From NCBI GenBank assembly GCA_963609725.1, contig CAVDLI010000016.1, positions 1 to 24,816 on the forward strand: a stretch of DNA of 24,816 bases. The letters are read 5' to 3'. Positions within the stretch are counted from its first letter, which is position 1; each line of letters begins with the position of its first letter. Of the stretch, positions 15,683 through 23,203 are shown piece by piece. The stretch comes from UBA9732 sp963609725. Its GTDB lineage: Bacteria; Spirochaetota; Spirochaetia; Sphaerochaetales; Sphaerochaetaceae. The notes under the pieces are model-generated. The model was not told the origin of the DNA and made no database searches. It saw only the letters and a list, made by a program, of their open reading frames with translations. The position numbers and the translations under genes were made by a program.

Positions 15683-16915
15683 TTATGCCTTCTTTGCAAG
15701 AATCAATTGATGAAGCTTTTCTGCAGCAAGAACACCAAATTCTTTTGTGTTAATGTGCAAATCAAATTCCTCGACTTTTACCTTATCAGAATGAAGATTA
15801 GCTATAAAAGCATCATGAAAAGCCTTATCCTCTTGAGGACCATAGAAAGGTTGTCCTTCAATATCGAGTTTGGAATAGCCTCTATTTGGGAACATAAAAA
15901 TTGCATCCGATGTACATCTATTTAACTTCTCTGCAATAATTTTTCCCATTTCTCTATTCTCTTCAACATTTGTTCTCATAAGACAAGAACGACCTTCACC
16001 ATAAACGGTATGATTCTTATACTTTGCTGGGATTGCGTCCTTTGTTCCGTAATTAGCCTGATCTAGAGCTCCTGGAGCAACAACCTGTGGAACCCCACAA
16101 AGAGCCGCCGCATCAAGCCTTTCAGGGCCACCCTTACAGCAAGCGCCATCACACATATTATCGGCCCATTCCGTGGTTGTTAGGTCTAAAACTCCAGCAA
16201 TTAAACCAGCTTTAACAAGTTTCTCAAGAGTTCTTCCTCCTCCACCATTGGCATGGAAAACAAGAACTTCATACCCATGTGCTTCTAACCAATCTTTTGC
16301 AGCAGTTACTCCAACTGTGGTATTGCCAAACATTGAGGCAGCGATTGTAGGTTTTTCGAGCTCACAAGTTCCATCCTTTTCATTTGCAAGAACAGCACCA
16401 ACTACAGCTCCTGCAGCCATTCTGAAAACCTTCTTGGAGATCTTGTTTAACCCAGAAATATCTACCACAGAATTCATAACAAGAATATCATTTCCTTCAA
16501 CGTAGTACCCAATTTTTTGACTTGTAGCAATGGTACTAACCATTACTTTAGGAAAGCCAACCGGGAGAGTTTTCATTGCTTCCAAACCCATAATCGTACC
16601 AGCCCCACCACCGAGACAAATAACACCATCCATTTTACCTTCTGCCAAAAGCTTGGCAAGCACAAGTTTGATTGACTTAATCATGATTTCAACACCACCA
16701 AGCCTATCTGCTTTTGCTAAATCTTCTTCTGAATATCCACCAACTTTAGCAACCTCAAGATTCGAGATGGTTACTTCAAAAGGAGGAGTATAGGGCATTC
16801 CTGCAAGATCTACCGTTACAATGTTATCTTTGTAGAGTTTTTTCATGCACTCAATTAAATATTTATACTCAGCACCCTTTGTATCAAATGTTCCGAATAC
16901 TACTATATTCTTCAT
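15683..16915 (-). CDS. Tm-1-like ATP-binding protein (UPF0261)
   Basis: This 410-residue protein matches the UPF0261/Tm-1 family: KNIVVFGTFDTKGAEYKYL at the start, LGGGAGTIMGLEAMKTLPVGFPKVMVSTIA, FGNTTVGVTAAKDWLE, VFHANGGGGRTLEKL, DLTTTEWADNMCDG and VAPGALDQANYG. Tomato Tm-1, which blocks tobamovirus replication, has this domain fused N-terminal to a TIM barrel of the kind encoded by the flanking genes; its normal metabolic role is unknown. The two halves (about 1-180 and 200-405) are each Rossmann-like. The start overlaps the upstream stop (ATGA at 16912-16915), with a full AGGAGGTG site. It sits between TIM-barrel copies B and A, so a joint pathway or complex is very likely. Confidence 0.9.
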   Translation of the reverse strand: MKNIVVFGTFDTKGAEYKYLIECMKKLYKDNIVTVDLAGMPYTPPFEVTISNLEVAKVGGYSEEDLAKADRLGGVEIMIKSIKLVLAKLLAEGKMDGVICLGGGAGTIMGLEAMKTLPVGFPKVMVSTIATSQKIGYYVEGNDILVMNSVVDISGLNKISKKVFRMAAGAVVGAVLANEKDGTCELEKPTIAASMFGNTTVGVTAAKDWLEAHGYEVLVFHANGGGGRTLEKLVKAGLIAGVLDLTTTEWADNMCDGACCKGGPERLDAAALCGVPQVVAPGALDQANYGTKDAIPAKYKNHTVYGEGRSCLMRTNVEENREMGKIIAEKLNRCTSDAIFMFPNRGYSKLDIEGQPFYGPQEDKAFHDAFIANLHSDKVKVEEFDLHINTKEFGVLAAEKLHQLILAKKA

Positions 16916-17730
16916 TTTCCCACCTCCTTGAACTCCCTGATAATCTTCGCAATTGCTTTTTCAACTGGAATTCTTTCAATAGCAGAACCTCCAGAAAAAC
17001 CATCCACTTCTGGAATAGCATCGAAAACTTTTTGGACCTTTTCAGGCGTAGAAAGAGCTCCTCCGTGGCAAAGCACCAAAACCTCTTTGTTGGCTTCCTT
17101 TGTTGCAACGGCAATTTCTCTGATTGTGTTTATATTCTCTTTAAGAGAAGGCACAGGTACACCATCTTCTTCCCCAATTGTAATTCCAACTGTAGCAACA
17201 ATTATATCTGCACCTGCTTCGACAAACTGAACAGCTTGTTCCGGCTTGTGGGCAATAGGAGCTGTTAAAAAGCCCATCTCATGAGCATCTTTAATTAGCT
17301 TTACTTCTTTGGAAAAGCCAAGCATCCCCGCTTCAAGGTTCTTCGCCATAGCAGGACTCATCATTCCAAGAGTAGGACTATTTTGAATCCCCGCAACACC
17401 AAGCCTTTGAAGATGTTCTAAAATAAGAGAAATATCCTTGAACGGGTCTTGTGCAAAAACACCAACAATGGCAGGAGTTTCTCCTATTACAGGTAGGATT
17501 TCTGCACACATTGTATTTGTTACATCATTGGCATTTCCAAATGAAAATTTGGCAAGCAGTGTGCTTCTTCCACTTGTTCTAAATCTTCCAGCATTATTAA
17601 TAAAGACTAAATCCGCACCGGCCTTTGCAGAACATTTGGCGGTTAGTCCGACTCCTGCATTTACTCCAATAATAGGAAATCCTTTCTTAAGTTCTTTTCT
17701 TAGAGCAGCAAGAATACCTTCTCTACTCAT
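16912..17730 (-). CDS. PEP hydrolase-family TIM-barrel protein, copy B (diverged)
   Basis: This 272-residue member of the same family shows GFPIIGVNAGVGLTAKCSAKAGADLVFINNAGRFRTSGRSTLLAKFSFGNAND, GVFAQDPFKD, GIQNSPTLG, VLCHGGA and GSAIERIPVE. It differs from copies A and C where they agree, for example INNAG in place of VYGTG and a TLGMMSPAMAKNLE loop in place of the MGG/QMEG loop. It is therefore a separate subfamily, not a recent duplicate. A GTG at 17742 is possible, but that codon overlaps the GGAGG site serving ATG 17730, so 17730 is the start. It overlaps copy C by 8 nt and the Tm-1 gene by 4 nt, giving strict co-translation. Confidence 0.88.
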   Translation of the reverse strand: MSREGILAALRKELKKGFPIIGVNAGVGLTAKCSAKAGADLVFINNAGRFRTSGRSTLLAKFSFGNANDVTNTMCAEILPVIGETPAIVGVFAQDPFKDISLILEHLQRLGVAGIQNSPTLGMMSPAMAKNLEAGMLGFSKEVKLIKDAHEMGFLTAPIAHKPEQAVQFVEAGADIIVATVGITIGEEDGVPVPSLKENINTIREIAVATKEANKEVLVLCHGGALSTPEKVQKVFDAIPEVDGFSGGSAIERIPVEKAIAKIIREFKEVGK

Positions 17731-18580
17731 ATTTTCCTCCACATTTTTTTAGTTTTATGTTTTTAAGTGACTTAATAGTCTCAACCATTTCCTTCTCTAC
17801 CGGAATTCTCTCTATAGAAGAGGCCCCATAAAAACCATGAAGATTTGGACACCTTTCTTTTACGTAAAGGAAATCTTCCGGGCTGACAATAGGACCACCA
17901 TGTGCAATGATAATTGCATTTTTATTGAAACTCTTTACACAAGTGGCTAATTCGTTGATTTTATCCAAACATAAATCAAGAGGAGTAACAACCATCTCTT
18001 TATCATCTGCTCTACCAGTCAAGCCCATATGCAAAACGAAGATGTCTGCCCCGACCTCCGCCATAGCTTTTACATGAAACGGCTGAGAGCAATATGGGGT
18101 TGCAATCATGTCATTTTTTACTGCAAGGCTCATAAGTCGCGTTTCACAACAAAAACCTAGACCAAGAGCTTCAAACTGATCAAGAACAGTTTGTCCTTCC
18201 ATCTGAGCTTGCCCTCCAACTCCAGGAATATTTTGAACTCCACTACAGCCAAGATCCTTTAAGTTATGAATGAACTTCTCTATATCCCTAAAAGGATCTT
18301 GAGCAAAAACCCCTGCCATTACTGGAGTGCTTTTACATACTGGGATAATATCCTTAAGCATATCCACTACTAGAGAGTTAGCATCACCAAAGGCAAACCT
18401 TCCAGCCATTGAATTTCTACCTGCCATCCTGTACTGACCAGTCCCATAAGCTATAACGAGGTCTGCTCCTCCTTCTACTTCTCCGATTGCAGACATTCCG
18501 CAACCAGCACCACAACCTACAATAGGAATTCCCTCAGATATTTTATCGTGAAGATTTTCTAATATTTCTTTCCGCCTCAT
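17723..18580 (-). CDS. PEP hydrolase-family TIM-barrel protein, copy C, first gene of the operon
   Basis: This 285-residue protein has the same signature segments as copy A, with very similar wording: IPIVGCGAGCGMSAIGEVEGGADLVIAYGTGQYRMAGRNSMAGRFAFGDAN, GVFAQDPFRD, GVQNIPGVGGQAQMEGQTV, IIAHGGP and FYGASSIERIPVE. It ends with a short basic, Gly-rich tail (KLKKCGGKYE). It opens the operon; ATG 18580 has AGGAAG upstream, and a good minus-strand promoter ends about 18 nt before it. Copies A and C may form hetero-oligomers or act on related substrates; the reaction is unknown. Confidence 0.88.
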   Translation of the reverse strand: MRRKEILENLHDKISEGIPIVGCGAGCGMSAIGEVEGGADLVIAYGTGQYRMAGRNSMAGRFAFGDANSLVVDMLKDIIPVCKSTPVMAGVFAQDPFRDIEKFIHNLKDLGCSGVQNIPGVGGQAQMEGQTVLDQFEALGLGFCCETRLMSLAVKNDMIATPYCSQPFHVKAMAEVGADIFVLHMGLTGRADDKEMVVTPLDLCLDKINELATCVKSFNKNAIIIAHGGPIVSPEDFLYVKERCPNLHGFYGASSIERIPVEKEMVETIKSLKNIKLKKCGGKYE

Positions 18581-18597
18581 TGTTTCTTCCTAGATTT

Positions 18598-18627
18598 ATT
18601 ATAAGGAAGTGAAAAGAAATATAACAA
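18598..18627 (-). promoter_or_regulatory. Promoter of the TIM-barrel/Tm-1/MBL operon
   Basis: On the minus strand TTGTTA (18627-18622), 18 nt, TATAAT (18603-18598). The predicted start near 18591 leaves a leader of about 11 nt holding only the AGGAAG site before ATG 18580. The dyad at 18644-18666 is upstream. Confidence 0.6.
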
Positions 18628-18643
18628 TAAAACTTATCTATAC

Positions 18644-18666
18644 GACTATTTGAAAGATGTATAATC
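18644..18666. promoter_or_regulatory. Predicted LysR-type binding site upstream of the TIM-barrel operon
   Basis: GACTATT-N9-TATAATC matches the GACTATA-N9-TATAGTC dyad at 21447-21469 in 12 of 14 arm positions with identical spacing. Its centre (18655) is 52 nt from the first base of the operon's -10 (18603). The right arm also supplies a perfect TATAAT (18660-18665) in the right place for the divergent Dabb gene. Confidence 0.55.
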
Positions 18667-18710
18667 TAAACGCAAAATATCGTTATATAGTATCAGAAAA
18701 GGAGCACATT

Positions 18711-18992
18711 ATGATTAAACATGTATATCTTTATAAACTTGCTGATAAAAGCAAAGCTAAGGAAGTTTCTGATAAACTAGCATCTATGAAAAAGAATATC
18801 CCTTCAGTTGAAGACGTAGAAGTTGGAATCGATTTTGTTGGAGCAAAAGCCTCCTTTGATTTATTCGAATGCGTTATTTGCAAGACTAAAGAAGACTTTG
18901 AAGCTTTCTGCGTTGACCCTTACCACGACAAAATTCGCTCCTACATGAAAACTGCTACAAGAGAGGGCTATAAAGTAGATTATGAAATTTAA
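18711..18992 (+). CDS. Dabb-family (stress-responsive A/B barrel) protein
   Basis: This 93-residue protein begins MIKHVYLYKLADKSKAKEVSDKLASM and continues through VEVGIDF, FDLFECVICKTKEDFEAFCVDPYHDKIRSYM, the pattern of the dimeric alpha/beta-barrel (Dabb) fold. Relatives include ferredoxin-like cyclases and small enzymes in acid and aromatic metabolism as well as stress proteins of unknown role. ATG 18711 has AAGGAG upstream; a longer frame from 18657 lacks support. It is divergent from the TIM-barrel operon and shares its control region, so a role in the same pathway is probable. Confidence 0.85.
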   Translation: MIKHVYLYKLADKSKAKEVSDKLASMKKNIPSVEDVEVGIDFVGAKASFDLFECVICKTKEDFEAFCVDPYHDKIRSYMKTATREGYKVDYEI

Positions 18993-19047
18993 AAGAAGAC
19001 AACAAAACTAAAAATTTCTAATCTTTATTTATAGCCTTTTATAGTAA

Positions 19048-19083
19048 AATGCCACACAAGGAAAACTCTCCAAGTGTGGCATT
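19048..19083. terminator. Stem-loop between convergent Dabb and CitMHS genes
   Basis: AATGCCACAC (19048-19057) and GTGTGGCATT (19074-19083) form a perfect 10-bp stem with a 16-nt loop in the 111-nt gap between stops. Short T-rich sequence lies beyond both ends, so it probably acts in both directions. Confidence 0.65.
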
Positions 19084-19103
19084 CTTATCTATGAAATTAA
19101 TCT

Positions 19104-20408
19104 TTAAACGATAGGAACATTGCCCAATATGATATTGATAGCTAGGAAAAGAAGGGAGAATACAAATAATCTTGGAACGCTGTATTTGCAATGATCTTTA
19201 AGGTCAATATTCAAAACTCCTAGAAGTAGATAGGTAGATGGCATCATTGGACAGGTCATGTAAGTCATTGAATACCCAGGAGCCAAGGCAGAAACACTTT
19301 GAAGAGCTGTATATCCATAGTTTGAGGCAACTCCATGAACAACAGGAAGAACCCCAAAATGATAAGCAGTAAGAGCAAGAAGCCAACCAAGAGGAAAAGA
19401 GAGAATTCCAAAGATGGGAAGAAGCCAAGGACTCCAGCTCTTTGGAAAAATAGAAACAAGAACTTCAATCATTGCAGTAAGAACTCCGCAATTTGTAAGA
19501 ACATTTCCAAAAACACCACCTAAAATCATTGAGAGAGCAATCATCAATGCGGTAGAAGCATTCTCTCCAAAATGTTTGCTGGCTTGAGAACTCTCTTTGA
19601 AATTTACAAGAATAGCAATTGTATAAGCTGCCATAAATACTACAGCAGTGTTCACAATATTAAAGAACAAAATCGTTATGGTTGCAATTGTAAGAATAAC
19701 ATTGAAAGGCAACAATTTCTTTTCTTTGTCGGTTAGTTCAGTTTTATTCTCTGAGAACATCCCTGCATAAACCACATCATCATTTAGCCCTGCTTGGATT
19801 CTCTTTTCTTCCTTCTTTGCAGTAAAAATAAGAGAAATGATAACTAAACCGGACATAATCAGCATTGAAGGCCACATCACGTTCCAAATGTCCATTACGT
19901 CTATACCCATTACAACGGAATTTGTAAGATTTACAGCCCCCCAAGGTAAGAAGTTAAAAATACCAACAGCTAACGAGAGGATGTATGCAAGAATGCATGG
20001 CCTTATCTTTAGTTTTTTATAAACAGGATACATTGCTGGAATTGTTACGAGAATTGTTGAAGGAGCCTGTCCATCAAGATGAGAGGCAATAGAAACAAAA
20101 AAAGTTGCCACCAAAACAGGGAAAACCTTAAATCTCATATGCTTCGTAATTGAACCAACTATAAGGTCAAAAACCCCAAACTGATTCATTAAAGTGAAGA
20201 ACAAAACTGCAAAAGCAGCCATTATGCCCAATGTTGCTGTATTGCTGATGCCTCCAGTTATAAAGGAACTAATCTCAGCAGGAGTACATCCACAGCAAAG
20301 TGGAATTAAAATAATTGGAACAACGAAAGCAGCTACCATTGTAGTTCTCTTGTTGCCAAGAAGAAAAATAAAAAGACCAATACCTAGAACTCCGATTAGA
20401 GCCAACAT
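19104..20408 (-). CDS. CitMHS-family organic acid transporter
   Basis: This 434-residue membrane protein has about 11-12 hydrophobic segments. LVATFFVSIASHLDGQAPSTILVTIPAMYPVYKKLKIRPCILAYI followed by FNFLPWGAVNL matches the CitMHS core (LDGxG/A-ST and NLLPWGG motifs) of metal-citrate:proton symporters. Substrate specificity may differ from citrate: the usual GDGST is GQAPST here. The frame opens at 20414, but that ATG touches the GGAGG site, and ATG 20408 is 6 nt after it, so I start there. It is divergent from lysR and has a candidate LysR site upstream, so it is probably the regulated importer for the pathway encoded by the neighbouring operon. Confidence 0.85.
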   Translation of the reverse strand: MLALIGVLGIGLFIFLLGNKRTTMVAAFVVPIILIPLCCGCTPAEISSFITGGISNTATLGIMAAFAVLFFTLMNQFGVFDLIVGSITKHMRFKVFPVLVATFFVSIASHLDGQAPSTILVTIPAMYPVYKKLKIRPCILAYILSLAVGIFNFLPWGAVNLTNSVVMGIDVMDIWNVMWPSMLIMSGLVIISLIFTAKKEEKRIQAGLNDDVVYAGMFSENKTELTDKEKKLLPFNVILTIATITILFFNIVNTAVVFMAAYTIAILVNFKESSQASKHFGENASTALMIALSMILGGVFGNVLTNCGVLTAMIEVLVSIFPKSWSPWLLPIFGILSFPLGWLLALTAYHFGVLPVVHGVASNYGYTALQSVSALAPGYSMTYMTCPMMPSTYLLLGVLNIDLKDHCKYSVPRLFVFSLLFLAINIILGNVPIV

Positions 20409-20434
20409 AGTCATCCTCCATTTGTTTCATTTTT

Positions 20435-20503
20435 ATTTTAATACAGGTTTTCTAATATGTATTATCGTGTTTTCCCATACTCCTATTTATTTTTCTTATA
20501 CAC
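20435..20503. promoter_or_regulatory. citMHS promoter and third predicted LysR-type site; lysR -10 overlap
   Basis: CTATT-N9-TATAC (core of 20481-20503, centre 20492) shares the CTAT(A/T)-N9-TATA core of the other two sites. Exactly 52 nt from its centre toward citMHS is TAAAAT (20440-20435, minus strand), a plausible -10. The right arm TATACA (20497-20502) could be the lysR -10, as in classical autorepression. The flanking arm bases do not match, so this is the weakest of the three sites. TAATAC-N14-GTATTA at 20439-20464 is another dyad here. Confidence 0.4.
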
Positions 20504-20568
20504 TGTAGAGTTTTATTTCTTTGAAACTAGTTGAGAAAAGAAATATAATGATGCTAGAGGTGAACGAA

Positions 20569-21444
20569 ATGCAAATTGCCCAGTTGAAATACTTTCAAGC
20601 CGTTTGTCTTTTAGGAAGTACAGTAAGAGCATCTGAAGCTCTCTATGTTTCTCAGCCCTCAATAAGTAGTGCAATCTCAAAACTCGAACAAGAATTTGGA
20701 GTTATTCTTTTTAATAGAGATAAAAATAGGATGATACTAACAGAAGATGGAACCTTCTTTTTAAATCGCGTTAATGAAATTCTTGCTGATTACGACAAAC
20801 TAGAAAAGGAAATGCATCAGCTAGGAAATCCCAACGAACTAAATATTTCTATTCCTCCAGTTGAATATGTTGTGCTTCCCAAAATTATTAATCAATTTAC
20901 TGCAAACCACCCCGAGTTTAAGCTAAGATTATATGAAGATTTACAAAGCGAAGTTGAACCCCTGCTTTTTGCAAACCAACGAGATATAGCCATTACAGTC
21001 ACTGATAACCTGGATACCAACTTGTATGAGGTTACTCCTCTAATGACCGCACATTTAAGGTTCTATACTAGAAATGACAGTAAATTTGCAAAGATGGACA
21101 AGGTTTCTGTAACCGATATTGCAAATACTCCCATTATTTTATTTAAGGATAGCTTCAATGGTTGCTCTGCACTACTTGAGCAATTTGAAAAGTATGAGAT
21201 ATCGCCCAATATCTATATGTTCTCCAGCCAGCTTTCAACAGTAAGGTCAACGATTAAAGCTGGTTTTGCCTGTGGTTGCATGATTGGAGAATGGTCTAAT
21301 CTTGAAGAAGTCATTTCTCTTCCGCTAGACCCTCCTATTGTCTATAACATTGGAATTGTTAAAAAGAAGAGTGAAGGAATACAACATAACTTGCAAGCTT
21401 TTGCCCAATATTTAGAATCATCTTTTGCTAAGCTAAACCAATAA
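20569..21444 (+). CDS. LysR-family transcriptional regulator
   Basis: This 291-residue protein has an N-terminal winged helix (MQIAQLKYFQAVCLLGSTVRASEALYVSQPSISSAISKLEQEFGVILFNRDKNRMILTEDG, about 1-60), a linker helix, and a two-lobe effector domain (about 90-285) of the periplasmic-binding type. ATG 20569 is chosen because GAGGTG lies about 6 nt before it and the protein then starts at the family norm; an upstream TTG (20521) would add 16 residues. It lies between the CitMHS gene (divergent) and the MFS gene (downstream, same strand). LysR proteins commonly regulate a divergent neighbour, with a small pathway metabolite as coinducer; three matching dyads in this locus support that. Confidence 0.93.
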   Translation: MQIAQLKYFQAVCLLGSTVRASEALYVSQPSISSAISKLEQEFGVILFNRDKNRMILTEDGTFFLNRVNEILADYDKLEKEMHQLGNPNELNISIPPVEYVVLPKIINQFTANHPEFKLRLYEDLQSEVEPLLFANQRDIAITVTDNLDTNLYEVTPLMTAHLRFYTRNDSKFAKMDKVSVTDIANTPIILFKDSFNGCSALLEQFEKYEISPNIYMFSSQLSTVRSTIKAGFACGCMIGEWSNLEEVISLPLDPPIVYNIGIVKKKSEGIQHNLQAFAQYLESSFAKLNQ

Positions 21445-21446
21445 AA

Positions 21447-21469
21447 GACTATAGCTTCAGATTATAGTC
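21447..21469. promoter_or_regulatory. Predicted LysR-type operator between lysR and the MFS gene
   Basis: Perfect arms GACTATA (21447-21453) and TATAGTC (21463-21469) with a 9-nt spacer; the T-N11-A rule of LysR sites is met (T21452, A21464). It starts 3 nt after the lysR stop. No T-tract follows, arguing against a terminator. Its centre is 52 nt before the first base of TATAAT at 21510, giving a position near -64. Confidence 0.6.
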
Positions 21470-21509
21470 CGATTATTAAATAGAATTTTCTTTTCTTTTT
21501 TCTCCCCTC

Positions 21510-21515
21510 TATAAT
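21510..21515 (+). promoter_or_regulatory. -10 element of the MFS gene
   Basis: A perfect TATAAT about 50 nt upstream of the MFS start. No good -35 lies 17 nt before it (T/C-rich sequence), which is typical of activator-dependent promoters. Confidence 0.5.
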
Positions 21516-21563
21516 AATTTTGTTAACGAATGTTGCTCAAATAAAATTAGGAGGAATAATTTT

Positions 21564-22799
21564 ATGAAAGAGAAAAAGGAATGGTTTAGTGGTCCAATCA
21601 TGATGTATATCGTCATGTTTTTGGCTTATGCACTTAAAAACTTCCACAGTTATGCAACCAGCATGACAGCTTCTATGTTACAGCAAGATCTTGGTCTTAC
21701 AGTAGCTCAGGTCACAACATATATTGCTGCTTACACCTGGACAAATGCAATTGTTCAGCTTCCTGCAGGAATTGCTTGCGACCTTTACAGTGCAAAGAAA
21801 CTTCTTGGCTGGTCATATGTTCTTGCAGCAATCGGTTGTGGAATGATTGCTTATACAGGCAGCTTTACCCTTATCGTAGTTGGACGTATCCTTCTCACGA
21901 TTGGTATCTCCTTCGTCTTCAACGTATGTAGTCGCCATATTGCAGCTTGGAATACAGCAGAGAACTACAGACGTGCAAACAGCCTCTTTATGACTTGTGG
22001 AAAGATTGGTGGAATGCTTGCAACAACCCCTCTCGTATTAATGATTGGTTCAGTTGGTTGGAAGAATACTTTTGGTATCATTGCTCTTGTCTCTATCTTG
22101 GTTGCTGCAGGTGCTTTTGTATTTGTTGTTGACAAGAAGGAAACCCTCCATAAGACCAATAAAGCTTCAGACCTCTTGTTCTCTATCAAGAAGCTTGTTA
22201 AGACCAAAGGTTTCTGGATGTACTGCGGAGCAGGTGCTCTTGTTGGAATGACAGTTCCAATGATTTTCTCAGCTTGGGGTGGAACCTTCCTTGTTCAAGG
22301 CCTTGGCATTGACTCAAAACTTAGCTCAACAATTCTTCTTCTTGGAAACCTTGCTTCCTGCTGTGGAGGTATTACAATCGCTGTGGTTTGCAAAAAGATT
22401 GCTCCAAAGAAGCTTATTGTTGGTTCTTATGCTATCACAGTTCTTCTTGTTGCTATAATGGCTATTTTCACCTATCAGCTTAATGCAGTAACAATGACAA
22501 TCATCTTCATTCTAATGGGTTTTGTATTCTACACTTCAACAAACTCAGTTTACTCCCTAATGAGAGATATGTGTGGCGTCAAGTACATCGGAGGCTTCAT
22601 GGGAGCTTCAAACTTCATTTCTTGGCTTGTTGGTAATGCTCTTGTTTCAACCATTTGGGGACTCTTCATCCCTGCAGGTTTTGAGCTTTCAGGCTTCAGA
22701 AATGCAATGTGGTTCCAGCTTTCAATCTGTATCGTTGGACTTATTCTCTTCATTGCTTTAAAGCCAGGCGTACTTCCAGGATGCTCAGACAACGACTAA
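21564..22799 (+). CDS. MFS transporter
   Basis: This 411-residue protein has 12 hydrophobic segments and a major-facilitator layout. The loop 2-3 motif reads PAGIACDLYSAKKLLG (family GxxxDrxGrr), with VVGRILLTIGISFVFN in helix 4 and a central loop around VDKKETLHKTNKASDLLFSIKKLVKTKGFW. It resembles organic-anion or nitrate/nitrite-type MFS members, but the substrate cannot be read. AGGAGG precedes ATG 21564. Codon choice is unlike the neighbours: more AAG, CAG, ATC and TTC, as in strongly expressed genes. It follows lysR with a predicted LysR site and TATAAT between them, so a pathway substrate or product transporter is likely. Confidence 0.87.
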   Translation: MKEKKEWFSGPIMMYIVMFLAYALKNFHSYATSMTASMLQQDLGLTVAQVTTYIAAYTWTNAIVQLPAGIACDLYSAKKLLGWSYVLAAIGCGMIAYTGSFTLIVVGRILLTIGISFVFNVCSRHIAAWNTAENYRRANSLFMTCGKIGGMLATTPLVLMIGSVGWKNTFGIIALVSILVAAGAFVFVVDKKETLHKTNKASDLLFSIKKLVKTKGFWMYCGAGALVGMTVPMIFSAWGGTFLVQGLGIDSKLSSTILLLGNLASCCGGITIAVVCKKIAPKKLIVGSYAITVLLVAIMAIFTYQLNAVTMTIIFILMGFVFYTSTNSVYSLMRDMCGVKYIGGFMGASNFISWLVGNALVSTIWGLFIPAGFELSGFRNAMWFQLSICIVGLILFIALKPGVLPGCSDND

Positions 22800-22819
22800 T
22801 AAATTAAAAATTTCATCCT

Positions 22820-22869
22820 AGAGCTGTAACAAGTGTTGGATTCTCCAATAGATTGTTGCAGCTCTTTTT
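22820..22869 (+). terminator. Rho-independent terminator after the MFS gene
   Basis: AGAGCTGTAACA (22820-22831) pairs with TGTTGCAGCTCT (22854-22865), twelve pairs with one G-U, and runs into TTTTT (22865-22869). An inner hairpin TTGGA-TTC-TCCAA sits in the loop. Confidence 0.85.
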
Positions 22870-23203
22870 CTGATATAAAGATTCTGAAGTTATTTGTAAA
22901 AGTCAACATAAAAATCCATTTTTGGGAACATTCTATTTTCTTTTTGTCAAAAAGGAATATGCGATGATCTTCGCAAAATTAAGCAATACAAAAGCAATCC
23001 CAATGTCAAAAACAAAATTTGATTGAAAATGCAAAAAATTGCGGCTTTTTGCAAAATTTGCACGTTCTTTTTTATTATTCTTCCATGTGCATTGCGTTTG
23101 GGATTATGTATCTTCTATCTTCTTGAATATCATCTTAAGAGAGAATCTTAAGGGAAAATGCTGGGATTTTTAAATACATTTCTTTATCATTAAACTTATA
23201 CTT
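22870..23203. other. Gene-free, palindrome-rich spacer before the RhuM gene
   Basis: No coding frame is supported here. It contains TTTTTG-T-CAAAAA near 22942, TGCAAAAA-N8-TTTTTGCA (23030-23053), TGCAAA-A-TTTGCA (23050-23062) and two CTTAAG copies 14 nt apart (about 23133-23153). TTGCAA (23049-23054), 18 nt, TATTAT (23073-23078) could be a promoter for the RhuM gene, with the 13-nt palindrome over its -35. Confidence 0.45.

Noticed and set aside
21447..21469. Hairpin after lysR as a terminator
   Set aside because: No T-tract follows, and the T-N11-A pattern with fixed distance to TATAAT fits an operator better; terminator function is not fully excluded.
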